From Microvirga sp. SRT01 (GTDB taxonomy: Bacteria; Pseudomonadota; Alphaproteobacteria; Sphingomonadales; Sphingomonadaceae), in NCBI GenBank assembly GCA_018139225.1, contig JAGSNX010000005.1, positions 62,001-126,000 on the forward strand: 64,000 nucleotides of DNA. The letters run 5' to 3'. The notes below the pieces were generated by a model that ran no database searches, was not told where the DNA came from, and was given only the letters and a program-made list of their open reading frames with translations. Shown piece after piece: positions 27,879-36,809 of the stretch; the stretch's first letter is position 1; each line of letters opens with the position of its first letter. Both the position numbers and the translations under genes were made by a program.

Positions 27879-28775
27879 CTATGTTGATGCCTCGCCTGAG
27901 GGGCTAGCGTTGAAGTGTCCTAAATCAGCCTTGCTCATCCAACGTCGGAATTGGAGCTTTTGCTCGTTTCCAAATACGTCTTCATATTCGGCCTCCCCAA
28001 AGAAATATATATGCCTTTTACCTTCCCTAATTTTACGAGCCTCGCCAATGCTAATGCCGTACCTCTTCTCTCGAACTGCCTCTTGACCAGCTCCTAGCAA
28101 CCCGCGGCTTTGTGTTGGCTTCCACGTTTTTGTCCTAAAGAATGTTTCCGCTTCAAACGGGTCACCAATCTTCAGCCTTCTTGATACCTTAAAACCTTTT
28201 GCTGGTGTCTGCCCAGTATTTCTAATCAAAAACTTAAGGTCAATGGTCGGTTTCGGTCCGTCAAGATCAACCTTCAAAACTTCTATATTAAAGGCTAGAT
28301 AAGCACGTAGACCGATCCTTGATGCGTTATCAGCAATATAATTCGCTTGCCGCGCTCTTTCTAAAGCCTTTCTGCCCTGACGTAGAGTTTCTACGAGTGC
28401 AATGAGACCTAGCCCGCTTAGAAGCGATCCAACTATCGTGAGGCGCATCGACCACTCGCCAGCCCAAGCTCCCCGTTCAGCAGCAATAGCTGCCCGCCAT
28501 TGCGCACATAAATCAGCTTCATCGTGCCCGACTGGGTTGGTACAAGGCCGGCGACGTTCCCGTACTGGAGGGACCAAACCTTTTTGAGCTACGACTTCTG
28601 AAGCTTGGTCAGCGCTCGTAAACTCATAGGTTGGCATCTGCGTAGCGTTAGCTGCCGCGTGATCCTTGCCAATCAGGAAGCCTATCCCAAATGTGAGAAA
28701 AAGCGCCAAGATTATTCCGATGAGAGGCATGCACCAAGCCGGTGCAACTGGTTCAACGTGCTTCTCATTATCCAC
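27879..28775 (-). CDS. Membrane-anchored hypothetical protein
   Basis: About 298 aa from a GTG at 28775 that overlaps the restriction gene's end by eight bases and follows AGAGGCGG; an ATG at 28814 is an alternative. One hydrophobic helix ([20 protein letters not shown]) sits near the N-terminus and a second ([20 protein letters not shown]) follows a short periplasmic loop with a CTNPVG...DLC cysteine pair. The rest is a soluble domain rich in beta structure ([18 protein letters not shown]). No family recognised. It may belong to the restriction operon or to Gabija. Confidence 0.65.
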   Translation of the reverse strand: MDNEKHVEPVAPAWCMPLIGIILALFLTFGIGFLIGKDHAAANATQMPTYEFTSADQASEVVAQKGLVPPVRERRRPCTNPVGHDEADLCAQWRAAIAAERGAWAGEWSMRLTIVGSLLSGLGLIALVETLRQGRKALERARQANYIADNASRIGLRAYLAFNIEVLKVDLDGPKPTIDLKFLIRNTGQTPAKGFKVSRRLKIGDPFEAETFFRTKTWKPTQSRGLLGAGQEAVREKRYGISIGEARKIREGKRHIYFFGEAEYEDVFGNEQKLQFRRWMSKADLGHFNASPSGEAST

Positions 28776-29505
28776 GTGCCGCCTCTGCCGCGATATGGCC
28801 AGCCAAGGTGGCAACGAAGGTTTTTAGGCTGGTCAGCTCCGACATAGCGCAAAATTCGCCTGTCGTGGCGGCTTTACGTGGTGACGCGAGAACCGCCGCA
28901 GCGCTGTAGAGCTGTTCTTGAACAAGGCGTTGGCAAAGTACGTCATAGCGTTTGAGGTAGGATGCATCTTGGAACGCCTCAAAGACCGGGAAATGCGGCG
29001 AACGATCTGTCACTTTCCGGCGAGACTCGGGAGCATCTTCCACCATCATTAGCCACCCCACAAACGGCCTCGGCTGCGTGCCGAAAGCACCTTCCCGATA
29101 AGCGGTCCAGAGATCGTGCGCTGTGCCGATCGCCTCCTCCGTGCGGTTATTGAAGTTGTTGCCGAACGATGGTCCAACCTGACTTTTCAGCTCGATCGCA
29201 GCAACCAGGTGCCCGCGATGGATGACAAGGACGTCCCATAGCTTTGTCGGCCGAAAATAGCCCGGCAGTGTGAGCACGGCGCGCCGCTGGTGGACGTCTG
29301 CACCTTGCAGCCCATTCGCCTCCACCAGATCGATCAGGAGGGCAAGGAAGCCGTCCATGTTCTTGCCAGAGGTCACGCCGGCACGCTCGCCCTGATCGGC
29401 CTTCCCTGCCTCGATCTGAGCTTGGCGGGCCTTCTCGCGATTGCCCCAAAACGCCATCGTGGCTTCGTGGGCCTTCCGTTCATAGTCAGCTAAATCGAGT
29501 GCCAT
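28768..29505 (-). CDS. Type II restriction endonuclease, PaeR7I/XhoI family (CTCGAG)
   Basis: 245 aa, the same length as the PaeR7I and XhoI enzymes. The family core is plain: [39 protein letters not shown] (with the E-x-K of a PD-(D/E)XK site), [18 protein letters not shown] and [19 protein letters not shown]. Known members cut CTCGAG; that specificity is inferred for this one. It is separated by one base from the methyltransferase stop, so both are on one transcript with the methylase translated first. Confidence 0.93.
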   Translation of the reverse strand: MALDLADYERKAHEATMAFWGNREKARQAQIEAGKADQGERAGVTSGKNMDGFLALLIDLVEANGLQGADVHQRRAVLTLPGYFRPTKLWDVLVIHRGHLVAAIELKSQVGPSFGNNFNNRTEEAIGTAHDLWTAYREGAFGTQPRPFVGWLMMVEDAPESRRKVTDRSPHFPVFEAFQDASYLKRYDVLCQRLVQEQLYSAAAVLASPRKAATTGEFCAMSELTSLKTFVATLAGHIAAEAARG

Positions 29506-29506
29506 G

Positions 29507-31225
29507 TTATTCGCCGTTCCCCCCGAGTGCAGCTTGCTCGGCCTCTGACAAGCCGTAGAGCTTGAATACAGCGCGGTTGCAGGCCGCTATGTCCTGCCGC
29601 TCGGCCGCCTCGATCAGCTCGCGCTGTAGGGCCTGCGACACCATCTTCCATTCCGGCAACCGGATGCGGCGGAGATACTGCGCTTGAAAGCGGAGATAGC
29701 CGCCGCGCATTTGGGTCGAGTAGATGGCGACGAACAAGCGGGCGATGCCCGATAACAGGACCGCTTCCAACGCCCGAACGTTCCAGATTTCGGATGTGAT
29801 GTAGTAGAGATTGTGGTGCGGGTAGAGCTTGCCGCTCTCATACACCACATGAGCCTTGCCCTTGATGTCGGGAATGAGAAGCTTCGGCTTCGCTGCGATA
29901 GCGGGGTAGATGCGGTCGATCGTCCGATACCAGTTGGCCGGCGACTTTTGAGCGACGTGTCGTCGTTCGATCTGGTCGCGCCGAGTTTCTAGGTAGCGGG
30001 CAAGCTTCGGGAACGCAGCCAAGTCCACCAAACGTCCATCATCAGCGAACGGGTTTATAACACCATAGCCTCGCCATACGACTTCGCCGCTGTCGATATC
30101 GCGGGTCATCGCCAGCCGAAGTTTGCGGCTCGGCTCCACGTCTAACGCGTCATACAGACCGATGAAGGCTTTATCGGCTCCGGTCGCGACGCCAATACCG
30201 ACCTTGCATCCCGCATCCTCAATCGTCGGGAACTCGGCCTCGAGCCGCCGTACCAAGGCGAGCTGGTCAGAGGATTCCAATATCCAGGGTTCCGCGCCGG
30301 CAGTCACGCCGTACAACTCGCGAACCCCGCTTGTCGGGTCGGGCGCGCGCTCATTTGCGATATGGGTCGCTAGCGCGCTAAGCGCGGCGCGGTCGATCGC
30401 GGGACGATGCGCGATGCGAGTGGCCGTCCCCTTATCGCGACCGATAATCGTGATCGCGGGATAGGCTACGACATCGACGTGAAACGCTGGCGTATTCACC
30501 ATGTCGATATAGGTTTTCAGGTGATAATGGCCGGCCACCAGTGACCGAAGAGGCCCGCCATAGCGGTTCTTCATCCACCTATCGGAACATATGAAACCGC
30601 AATGGCCACCATCGGCCAGTAGCGCCAGCGACCGCTCGATAAAGGGGACGTAGATGTCGGCGCGATCGTAGATCGTTCGATACCGCGCGCGGTATTCTGC
30701 CATCAGCACATCAGGAATCAGCTCCTGGCGCACATAGGGCGGGTTTCCGACAACGACATCAAACGGGCCATCAAACTCGGTCAGGAGGAAGTCTCCTTGG
30801 ACGAGCCAACGCTCGGCCAAGACCCTGGCCGTATGGCTGGGCAAACCTTCTTCGGTCAGCTTGGCGACGACACTGACCGCCGTGCGAGCCACGGATGCAC
30901 GATGCAGCTCTACCGCCCGAATAGCATTCCCAAGACTGGAAATGGGATCGGGCTTTCCAGCGCTCTCCCATGCCTGCAACAGCCGGTCGACCGCTGGCAG
31001 CAGGAAGTCGCCATCGCCGAACGACGGCTCCAGCAACCGCAGCTCATGCAACGGCCTATCTGCGGTGTAGCCCGATAGATCGAGGATGAAGTCCACCACC
31101 TCGCGCCGGGTGAAGATCGCTCCCCGCTCCTCGATGCCGGCATCAGCCATCGCATCAACCGCTGCCGATATGAGGCAAAGGCTCGGATAGGTGGTCTGGC
31201 GAAACGCCGGTATGATCGTCGCCAT
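29507..31225 (-). CDS. Adenine-specific DNA methyltransferase, PaeR7I/XhoI-type
   Basis: 572 aa N6-adenine methyltransferase of the gamma/Eco57I-like class. ARREV-like [16 protein letters not shown] marks the N-terminal start, [12 protein letters not shown] is the S-adenosylmethionine motif I, and [11 protein letters not shown] is catalytic motif IV. The C-terminal half holds the target recognition region. It should protect the same CTCGAG sites as the neighbouring endonuclease. The ATG shares one base with the stop of the HigA-like gene. Confidence 0.93.
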   Translation of the reverse strand: MATIIPAFRQTTYPSLCLISAAVDAMADAGIEERGAIFTRREVVDFILDLSGYTADRPLHELRLLEPSFGDGDFLLPAVDRLLQAWESAGKPDPISSLGNAIRAVELHRASVARTAVSVVAKLTEEGLPSHTARVLAERWLVQGDFLLTEFDGPFDVVVGNPPYVRQELIPDVLMAEYRARYRTIYDRADIYVPFIERSLALLADGGHCGFICSDRWMKNRYGGPLRSLVAGHYHLKTYIDMVNTPAFHVDVVAYPAITIIGRDKGTATRIAHRPAIDRAALSALATHIANERAPDPTSGVRELYGVTAGAEPWILESSDQLALVRRLEAEFPTIEDAGCKVGIGVATGADKAFIGLYDALDVEPSRKLRLAMTRDIDSGEVVWRGYGVINPFADDGRLVDLAAFPKLARYLETRRDQIERRHVAQKSPANWYRTIDRIYPAIAAKPKLLIPDIKGKAHVVYESGKLYPHHNLYYITSEIWNVRALEAVLLSGIARLFVAIYSTQMRGGYLRFQAQYLRRIRLPEWKMVSQALQRELIEAAERQDIAACNRAVFKLYGLSEAEQAALGGNGE

Positions 31226-31536
31226 TAAATCAACCTTGCCTGCTGCTCGACCTGCCTACTCCCGACAGGAATGACGTTCAGGTTTCCCGCCCGCTTTTTC
31301 GCCTGCGCTAGGTCATAGGTGAGCTGATGCTGTAGCCACGCTTCGGCATCGGTGCTGAAGGCCTTCGCGAGGCGCAGCGCCATCTCCGGAGAGATGCCGC
31401 AATGGCAGTTCACAAGGTTATTGAGAGCTTGGCGGGTGACCCCGAGCACGCGCGCACCGTCGGCGACCGATAGACCATGGGGTTCGAGGCACTGACCACG
31501 AACGAACTGGCCAGGATGAACAGGTTCGATCGACAT
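31225..31536 (-). CDS. HigA-like helix-turn-helix antitoxin/regulator
   Basis: 103 aa. [20 protein letters not shown] leads into a helix-turn-helix ([20 protein letters not shown], then [20 protein letters not shown]), the pattern of HigA antitoxins. No HigB toxin gene lies beside it. It is the first gene of the restriction-modification operon and overlaps the methylase start by one base, so it probably acts as the operon's controller, comparable in role to C proteins. That role is inference. Confidence 0.8.
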   Translation of the reverse strand: MSIEPVHPGQFVRGQCLEPHGLSVADGARVLGVTRQALNNLVNCHCGISPEMALRLAKAFSTDAEAWLQHQLTYDLAQAKKRAGNLNVIPVGSRQVEQQARLI

Positions 31537-31556
31537 AGAACAAATGATGCACGTGC

Positions 31557-31604
31557 CTCGAGCTACACGTCAAGAGACAAGTTGCTCTTGTCACTTACCT
31601 CGAG
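31557..31604 (-). promoter_or_regulatory. Promoter region of the RM operon with two CTCGAG sites and a palindrome
   Basis: Between the HigA-like start (31536) and the HNH stop (31622) there are CTCGAG sites at 31557-31562 and 31599-31604. Between them, GACAAG-TTGCT-CTTGTC at 31576-31592 is a perfect inverted repeat that extends outward by three more pairs after one mismatch. The palindrome suits a dimeric HTH operator. The two CTCGAG sites are the expected target of the operon's own enzymes, so methylation could feed back on transcription. Confidence 0.6.
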
Positions 31605-31621
31605 CCGAATGGTCCTGTGCC

Positions 31622-32638
31622 CTATGATCGCTCACTGACGAGAACACGAAGCTGAGCCAACGTGAGCCATGGCTTCGCGGCATGGACCATGCGGTGACAG
31701 TTCGCACAAAGCAGCGCCAGATCGGACACCTTGGTCGTTTCGCCGTGCGACATGGCATGAACGGGATTGGTATGGTGCGCTTCAATATACCCGGCCCCAC
31801 GCGAGCCGTAGGTAGCCAAAAAATCGAAGTCGCAGGCTTCGCACTCAAGCTTGCCATGTTTCTTCAGCGCGCCCGTTTTCCGTAGGGCGACGACCTTCCT
31901 ATCGCGCTCAAGGTGCCTGTGCAGGCGGTAACTCACCCTGCCCTCTTTGGCCTCATAGCTCTCGATTTCATCGAGAACGTCTTCGTCCAGGTCGGCCGTG
32001 ATGCCCTGTCGAATTACCTCCGCCGCGATGGCGAGGGCGTGCCGATCGCCGGCAAACTTATCCCAAACCACCCTGTCTAACTTGCTCGCCGAATTGAGCC
32101 CCTTGCCACCGCCAGCGGTAAAAATTGGGTCCAGGCTGCGAAAATTCATGAGCTTCATGGCTACACCGTTCGCGTTGCGAAAGGTGATCAGTCCTGCCCC
32201 GCCCGCCATCTCTCGCAGTAGCGCAGACAGCGCTAATACGTCTGGGTGGGTGTCGCCTGGGTCTCTACCACCATGGCGGTGGTAGAGGTCAAGGGCGAGG
32301 ATCAACTCATCCCGAGACCATGGTGGGTTGCGGGCAGCAGCCGTCGCCGGTGGGTCAAAAGAGAAGCCGAGGGCCTTCAGCACAGGCACGACGTAAACCA
32401 GTCCCCCGCTAAATTCGTAGAATCGAAGCGGAGGAGGGTTGCCCGGCAGATAGCCGAACGCCGCGCCAACGATGGCTTTGCTGTCGTAAGATTTGCCCTC
32501 GTGCCAGAGCTGGTACTTGGTTGCTCGGCCATAGCCGTATTTCGCTAGAAACGGCTTTTGCCCTAGGTGGTCGTACTCAGCGAGCGCAGCGAGCACCGCC
32601 GGCCGTGTAACGTTGCTGGTGATCCGCTCTATCGCCAT
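31622..32638 (-). CDS. HNH endonuclease with McrA-like N-terminal domain
   Basis: 338 aa. The N-terminal part (VLAALAEYDHLGQKPFLAKY, then ATKYQLWHEGKSYDSKAIVG) resembles the head domain of ScoMcrA-type modification-dependent enzymes. A middle block (PPWSRDELILALDLYHRHGG, FRNANGVAMKLMNF) is common in HNH nucleases. The C-terminal HNH has two CxxC pairs (CEAC, CANC) for zinc, catalytic HHTNPVHAM and LALLCANCHRMVH. It likely cleaves modified foreign DNA (type IV); substrate unverified. Same strand as the RM operon, 85 bases upstream. Confidence 0.8.
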   Translation of the reverse strand: MAIERITSNVTRPAVLAALAEYDHLGQKPFLAKYGYGRATKYQLWHEGKSYDSKAIVGAAFGYLPGNPPPLRFYEFSGGLVYVVPVLKALGFSFDPPATAAARNPPWSRDELILALDLYHRHGGRDPGDTHPDVLALSALLREMAGGAGLITFRNANGVAMKLMNFRSLDPIFTAGGGKGLNSASKLDRVVWDKFAGDRHALAIAAEVIRQGITADLDEDVLDEIESYEAKEGRVSYRLHRHLERDRKVVALRKTGALKKHGKLECEACDFDFLATYGSRGAGYIEAHHTNPVHAMSHGETTKVSDLALLCANCHRMVHAAKPWLTLAQLRVLVSERS

Positions 32639-33053
32639 CCCGCCCCCAACGCTTCGGCCTTTCGGATACTTAGAGTTCCTGTTGAGACCGGTTGTACATC
32701 GAGGCCGGCAGATGGTGCCAACGATACCTGATAATCAAGCAAGATCGAAATAACGCGCGGTTCTGAAAGCAGTCAGGCCGGTTCTGCCCTCGCCCCCCAC
32801 CCCCTCGTGCCCGACTGAATGAACGAACGATCGTTTACGGCCAAACATCGCCCGAAAGCGGTCAGACTGCTCTCCACCAGAAATGCCCAAAATCAGACGG
32901 TCTGTCTCGTCTCAGGAATGCTTGCTGCCGCTTAGGCCGGCTCTCCCTGATGTTTCGCCTCAACGTCACACGGCAGAAGCGGTGCGGGCGGACGCTTGGA
33001 CAGTGGGTGCTCTGCCCCAGCCTTTTGGACGCCCGGGTTGCGGCGACGCATAC
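32639..33053. other. Intergenic region with a 10-bp palindrome before the FUSC gene
   Basis: AACGATCGTT at 32826-32835 is a perfect palindrome within a GAATGAACG-rich stretch of the type bound by TetR regulators of exporters. No TetR gene is adjacent, so it may have been lost when the defence island arrived. A reading frame runs from 32883 into the FUSC gene, but its start segment looks non-coding. Confidence 0.4.
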
Positions 33054-34148
33054 ATGACGGCAGCCGCTGAAAACGGTACCTGCCGCCGGGTGACGCTCTC
33101 CTTCCAGTCCTTCGTCAGTACGTCCGCGCTCAAGCAGGCCTTCCGGGTCGCCGCGGCCTGCGCGGTCGCTTACGCGGCATACAGGCTGCTAGATCTGAAG
33201 CAGGGTTACTGGGCGGTGTTCACGGTACTCATCGTGATGCAGGGCTCCATCGGCGGGACGCTTGGCGCAGCGTTCGATCGGCTGCTCGGCACGCTGGTCG
33301 GGGCAACGCTCGGCGCGCTGGGTGCCTGGGCGCACAATGGCGGCGTGATCAGCACGGGTGTTGCGCTGGTCGCCGTAGCAGCCCTTGGCAGCTATCTGGC
33401 CGTGCTCCGCCCCCAACTCAAGGTTGCACCGGTCACGGCCTCGATCATGATGCTGACGGTGCCGCCAGCCAGTCCCATCGCGGACTTCGTCGTCGACCGC
33501 GTCGCCGAAATCATGCTCGGCGGGGCAATCGGCGTTGCAGCGATGGCGCTGATCCTGCCGGCGCGGTCGGGGGCACTCGTCGCCCGCCGCATCGCCGCGG
33601 TGCTCGACACCATGCACGTGACGCTCGGCAACATGGCAGCTGCCATCGCAAGTGGCGCGACGCTGTCGCTGGGTTCATCGCTGGTGGCGCTGCGTCCTGC
33701 GCTTGCCGGTGTTGAACAGGCGCTAAAGGATGCTGACCGCGAACATGCCGCGCGGTTGTGGCGGCACGCCATCTCGCCTGCGGTGCCGCGAACATTGTGG
33801 CGCATCCGCTCGGACATCGTGCTCGTCGCCCGCGCGCTCAACCCGAGCTTCCCGGACCCGGTTCGCGCTGCGCTGGGAGCGCCGGCCGCGGCACTGGTTC
33901 GCCAGTTCGGCGCCGAGATCCTCGCATGCGCAACGGCGCTGCGAACCAGACAGACCGTCGCACGCGGTGATCTCACGACGGCGCGGCAGGCATTCTCCAG
34001 CGCGCTCACTGCGTTTCGCACCAGCGCGGAGGGGAACGCGCTGGATCTGGACATGGCGGGACATGTCTTCGGCTTCTCGTTTGCGCTGGACGAACTCGCA
34101 CGCGACCTTCGGGATCTCGCCGACCGAATCGACGAGATCAACGCGTAA
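33054..34148 (+). CDS. FUSC-family inner membrane protein (aromatic acid/fusaric acid exporter-like)
   Basis: 364 aa from the ATG at 33054. Six hydrophobic segments occupy residues 25-170, with the FUSC core LDLKQGYWAVFTVLIVMQGS and GTLGAAFDRLLGTLVGATLG. The C-terminal half is a soluble helical domain (LVALRPALAGVEQALKDADR). FUSC proteins usually work with a HlyD-type partner in export of aromatic compounds; none is adjacent. An upstream ATG at 32883 would add 57 unlikely residues. Confidence 0.85.
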   Translation: MTAAAENGTCRRVTLSFQSFVSTSALKQAFRVAAACAVAYAAYRLLDLKQGYWAVFTVLIVMQGSIGGTLGAAFDRLLGTLVGATLGALGAWAHNGGVISTGVALVAVAALGSYLAVLRPQLKVAPVTASIMMLTVPPASPIADFVVDRVAEIMLGGAIGVAAMALILPARSGALVARRIAAVLDTMHVTLGNMAAAIASGATLSLGSSLVALRPALAGVEQALKDADREHAARLWRHAISPAVPRTLWRIRSDIVLVARALNPSFPDPVRAALGAPAAALVRQFGAEILACATALRTRQTVARGDLTTARQAFSSALTAFRTSAEGNALDLDMAGHVFGFSFALDELARDLRDLADRIDEINA

Positions 34149-34257
34149 AGCTGTGTTGCTCATGAGCAGTCATTGATGATCTAGCCCGCATCGCCTTTAA
34201 CGAAGCACTCGTTGCTGACCGCAAGGCCGCCTGCCGGCTCGCTGAGCGAGCCAGAGA

Positions 34258-34494
34258 TTAGCTGCTCTCAGCGTCGCCGGTGCTGCTGATGGCGCTGGCG
34301 ATCATCGCAGCCAGCGTCTCCTCGGCGCGCTGCCGCTGCAGCGGATCGCGGGCGGCAAGGTCCACCCTCACCCACTCCGGCGCGCGGGCGAGCACCTTCT
34401 CAACGAGATCGACGAGGCTGGCAGATGGCATGATGAGGGGCTGTCTCACGGGCCACTGGCCGTCACAAGACGCTTGGGCGACGCGCTGTTCCAT
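34258..34494 (-). CDS. Small hypothetical protein of the packaging-like cassette
   Basis: 78 aa if started at the ATG at 34494, which has CTCGGA ahead; a TTG at 34560 is an alternative overlapping the next gene. The sequence (SASLVDLVEKVLARAPEWVR, LAARDPLQRQRAEETLAAMI) is helical and soluble. No family recognised. Its position at the end of a minus-strand run after the terminase gene suggests a shared transcript. Confidence 0.5.
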   Translation of the reverse strand: MEQRVAQASCDGQWPVRQPLIMPSASLVDLVEKVLARAPEWVRVDLAARDPLQRQRAEETLAAMIASAISSTGDAESS

Positions 34495-34510
34495 TCCGAG
34501 CCAGCATCGC

Positions 34511-34702
34511 TCAGCGACGATGCGGCTGCGCCTCGCGAGCAGCGTCGACGACATCGGCAATCGTCTGCAGTTCGCGAGCGACGTCCCGCAGTTCCTGCGC
34601 CCGCGTTGCAGTCAGAGGATCCAGCAGCGCCTTTGTGGCCATATCCTCCATGATCATGCCCGCTGCGGTCATGTAGGTGCGGATAAGTTCGTCCGGTGTC
34701 AT
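34511..34702 (-). CDS. Small hypothetical protein of the packaging-like cassette
   Basis: 63 aa starting MTPDELIRTYMTAAGMIMED. An AGGAGG lies six bases before the ATG at 34702, which is the best ribosome-binding site in this region and supports a real gene. The product is a single acidic helical domain (LTATRAQELRDVARELQTIA). No family recognised. It follows the terminase gene after 80 bases. Confidence 0.6.
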   Translation of the reverse strand: MTPDELIRTYMTAAGMIMEDMATKALLDPLTATRAQELRDVARELQTIADVVDAAREAQPHRR

Positions 34703-34782
34703 GCTCAGCCTCCTGAGCATGACCACAGCCCTGCTTGGCGGCAGAAGTCGATATGCAGCTTTCGAGGGTTGCCGCGCATCCC

Positions 34783-36225
34783 TCATCGCCGTCGCGGCGG
34801 ATCCTCCCGGCCGGTCCGCGGATCCACGCGAGTGAGCATCCACATGCGGTGGTTCTTCTGGTGGCGAACGAAATGGCTGAAGCTGTCCACCTGGTCGTCG
34901 TGCCGTCCGTTGGGAAAGGCCCGCAGTTCCCGGCGGAACTCGTCCAGCCACGGTGCGGCCGCGGGCAGCAGGATGTTGCCGGCCTCGACTTCCCCGAAGG
35001 TCCCGGTGAAGCGCGATATCTTGTCCACGTCGGTCTTGCTCATGAACGGCCGAAACTTGTTCCTCAGCCTGATATCCTGCGCCACCGATTTGCCGGCGCC
35101 GGCGTCCTCGATGATCACCCGGTCGGCCTTCCACTGGTCATGAAGCCGCTCCACCGCCCGCCGGAGTTCAGGATAGTCGAGCCGCTGGCGGAAGACGTCC
35201 AGCAGGTACCATTTGTCTCCGCAGAAACCCCATGTCGTGCAGACCGAGAAGTCGCTGGTCGGTGCTGCACTCATGCCCGTGTCCCAGCTTTGCACGACCC
35301 TGGTGAAGTTCCGGCGCGCTGGCGGCTCGTCATAAGTCTGGAACCACTCCATCCGGATCGAATTGCCTTCCGGCGCCACCGGGTTCTGTTGATACTGCGC
35401 CGAGAAGACGACGGGCCCGAGTTCGATGCGCATGCGATCCAGCAGCGCGCGGTCCTCGCGATCCGGGTTGAGCAGGTCGCCGACGACGCGCCGGTGAACC
35501 TTGCCGGGGCCAATCGGCACGTCCTCGACCTGCTCGGCGATGGCGGGCAGATTGAGGTGGCGATAGCCACGCTCCAGCAGCATCGCGGGCAGATCATCCT
35601 CGTGGAGGCGCTGCTGGATCGAGATGATCCGGCCGGTCTGCTTGTCATTGAGGCGCGTGAGGAGCGTATTGGCAAACCAGTTCTTCACCTCCTCGCGCAG
35701 GGTTACGCTCTTCACATCGTCAGCCTTCATGCAATCATCGACGATGATGAGATCCGCGCCGAAACCGGTCACCGTCCCGCCGACCGACACGCCCTTTCTT
35801 ACCCCGCCCTGCGTGGTGATGATCTCGAGTGCCCGGTTGCCGCCATCGGCAATCCGGGTCTTCGGGAACAGGCTCTGGTACCAGTCGGACTCGATCAGCG
35901 TCCGGCACTGGCTGGCGTGCAGGCGCGACAGATCCTGGCTGTAGCTGGCGACCATGATCTTCATCGTCGGATCACGCCCGAGCGCCCAGGCGACGAACGC
36001 CACCGAGGCGGTCACCGACTTCAGGTGGCGCGGCGGCACCGTAACGACCAGCCGTCGCTCATCACCCGCCTCGACCCTCTCGAGCCAATGGCACATCGCA
36101 TCGAGGTACCATGCGTGCGCCAGTGGTTTCTCCCCCGGGTGCAGCGTCTCGAACGCCTTGATGAGAAAGAAGGACAGGCGCTGGCGGCGTACTGCCGCCA
36201 GCGCATTTACATGCAACGGGGTCAT
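34783..36225 (-). CDS. Phage terminase large subunit (TerL)
   Basis: 480 aa packaging ATPase-nuclease. The ATPase has the adenine/Walker A-like VTVPPRHLKSVTASV, Walker B ADLIIVDDCMKADD and coupling motif SIQQRLHEDDLP. The RNase H-like nuclease shows acidic residues in SWDTGMSAAPTSDFSV, VIIEDAGAGKSVAQDIR and HDDQVDSFSHF. It looks intact and complete. ATG overlaps the DUF5681 stop by four bases. No portal, capsid, protease or tail gene is nearby, which is odd for a prophage. Confidence 0.92.
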   Translation of the reverse strand: MTPLHVNALAAVRRQRLSFFLIKAFETLHPGEKPLAHAWYLDAMCHWLERVEAGDERRLVVTVPPRHLKSVTASVAFVAWALGRDPTMKIMVASYSQDLSRLHASQCRTLIESDWYQSLFPKTRIADGGNRALEIITTQGGVRKGVSVGGTVTGFGADLIIVDDCMKADDVKSVTLREEVKNWFANTLLTRLNDKQTGRIISIQQRLHEDDLPAMLLERGYRHLNLPAIAEQVEDVPIGPGKVHRRVVGDLLNPDREDRALLDRMRIELGPVVFSAQYQQNPVAPEGNSIRMEWFQTYDEPPARRNFTRVVQSWDTGMSAAPTSDFSVCTTWGFCGDKWYLLDVFRQRLDYPELRRAVERLHDQWKADRVIIEDAGAGKSVAQDIRLRNKFRPFMSKTDVDKISRFTGTFGEVEAGNILLPAAAPWLDEFRRELRAFPNGRHDDQVDSFSHFVRHQKNHRMWMLTRVDPRTGREDPPRRR

Positions 36226-36809
36226 GCCGTGCCCCCGTTTCCGGTCGTCAGACCAGCCATGATCTCAGCCGTCAGCTGTTCGTGCAGCAACTGCAGGCTG
36301 AGCGCGTCCGCCTCGGTCAGGTCGGGTTGCGCGTCGCCGGTACCCGATGCCGCGTCTGCCCGTGCGGTCTGGATGCCTTGTGCCTGTCCGTACTGGCGCA
36401 GGACCTGGTCGATAGCACGCGGGTTGCCCTTCACAGCCAGTTCCAACTGCTTGCGCAGGAGGACCTCGATGCGCGGAATCCGCTTTGGGCCTGCCGGCGA
36501 GTTGACGGCGATGCGCTCGTCGCAGATCGCAAGCACCATCGTGTCGAGGTTCTCCGAGCCTTTCTTGCGACCCTTCGGGTTTCCCGACTGCCCACGCTGA
36601 AAGCGCGTGTGCAGCGGTGGCTTGCGGTAGCCGACCTCATAGCTTCCAGGCGGCGGCGGCTCGGCCGCCGTCGGCGATGCGGCAGGTGCCGTCATTACCG
36701 GAACCGCCGCTGGTGAAGCCGCAGCAACTGATGTTGGCGCGGCGATGCCCCCAGACGCTATGGGTCGCGTGCGCTTGCGAGCGGGTGGAAGATTGTCAGG
36801 CAGCAACAT
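36222..36809 (-). CDS. DUF5681 domain protein
   Basis: 195 aa from the ATG at 36809. A low-complexity Ala/Pro-rich N-terminus of about 65 residues precedes YEVGYRKPPLHTRFQRGQSG and NPKGRKKGSENL, the DUF5681 signature. A helical C-terminal half follows (IEVLLRKQLELAVKGNPRAI). The family is regularly coupled with terminase and ParB-methyltransferase genes; a DNA-binding small-terminase-like role is plausible but not shown. It overlaps the methyltransferase end by 14 bases. Confidence 0.88.
   Translation of the reverse strand: MLLPDNLPPARKRTRPIASGGIAAPTSVAAASPAAVPVMTAPAASPTAAEPPPPGSYEVGYRKPPLHTRFQRGQSGNPKGRKKGSENLDTMVLAICDERIAVNSPAGPKRIPRIEVLLRKQLELAVKGNPRAIDQVLRQYGQAQGIQTARADAASGTGDAQPDLTEADALSLQLLHEQLTAEIMAGLTTGNGGTA

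Noticed and set aside
34172..34260. Plus-strand peptide-like stretch (LARIAFNEALVADRKAA...)
   Set aside because: It reads well but has no start codon within its open frame and only about 28 codons; kept as a possible remnant, not a feature.
34735..36600. 621-codon plus-strand open frame over the terminase and DUF5681 genes
   Set aside because: It is the antisense shadow of two genes with strong motifs and coupled starts.
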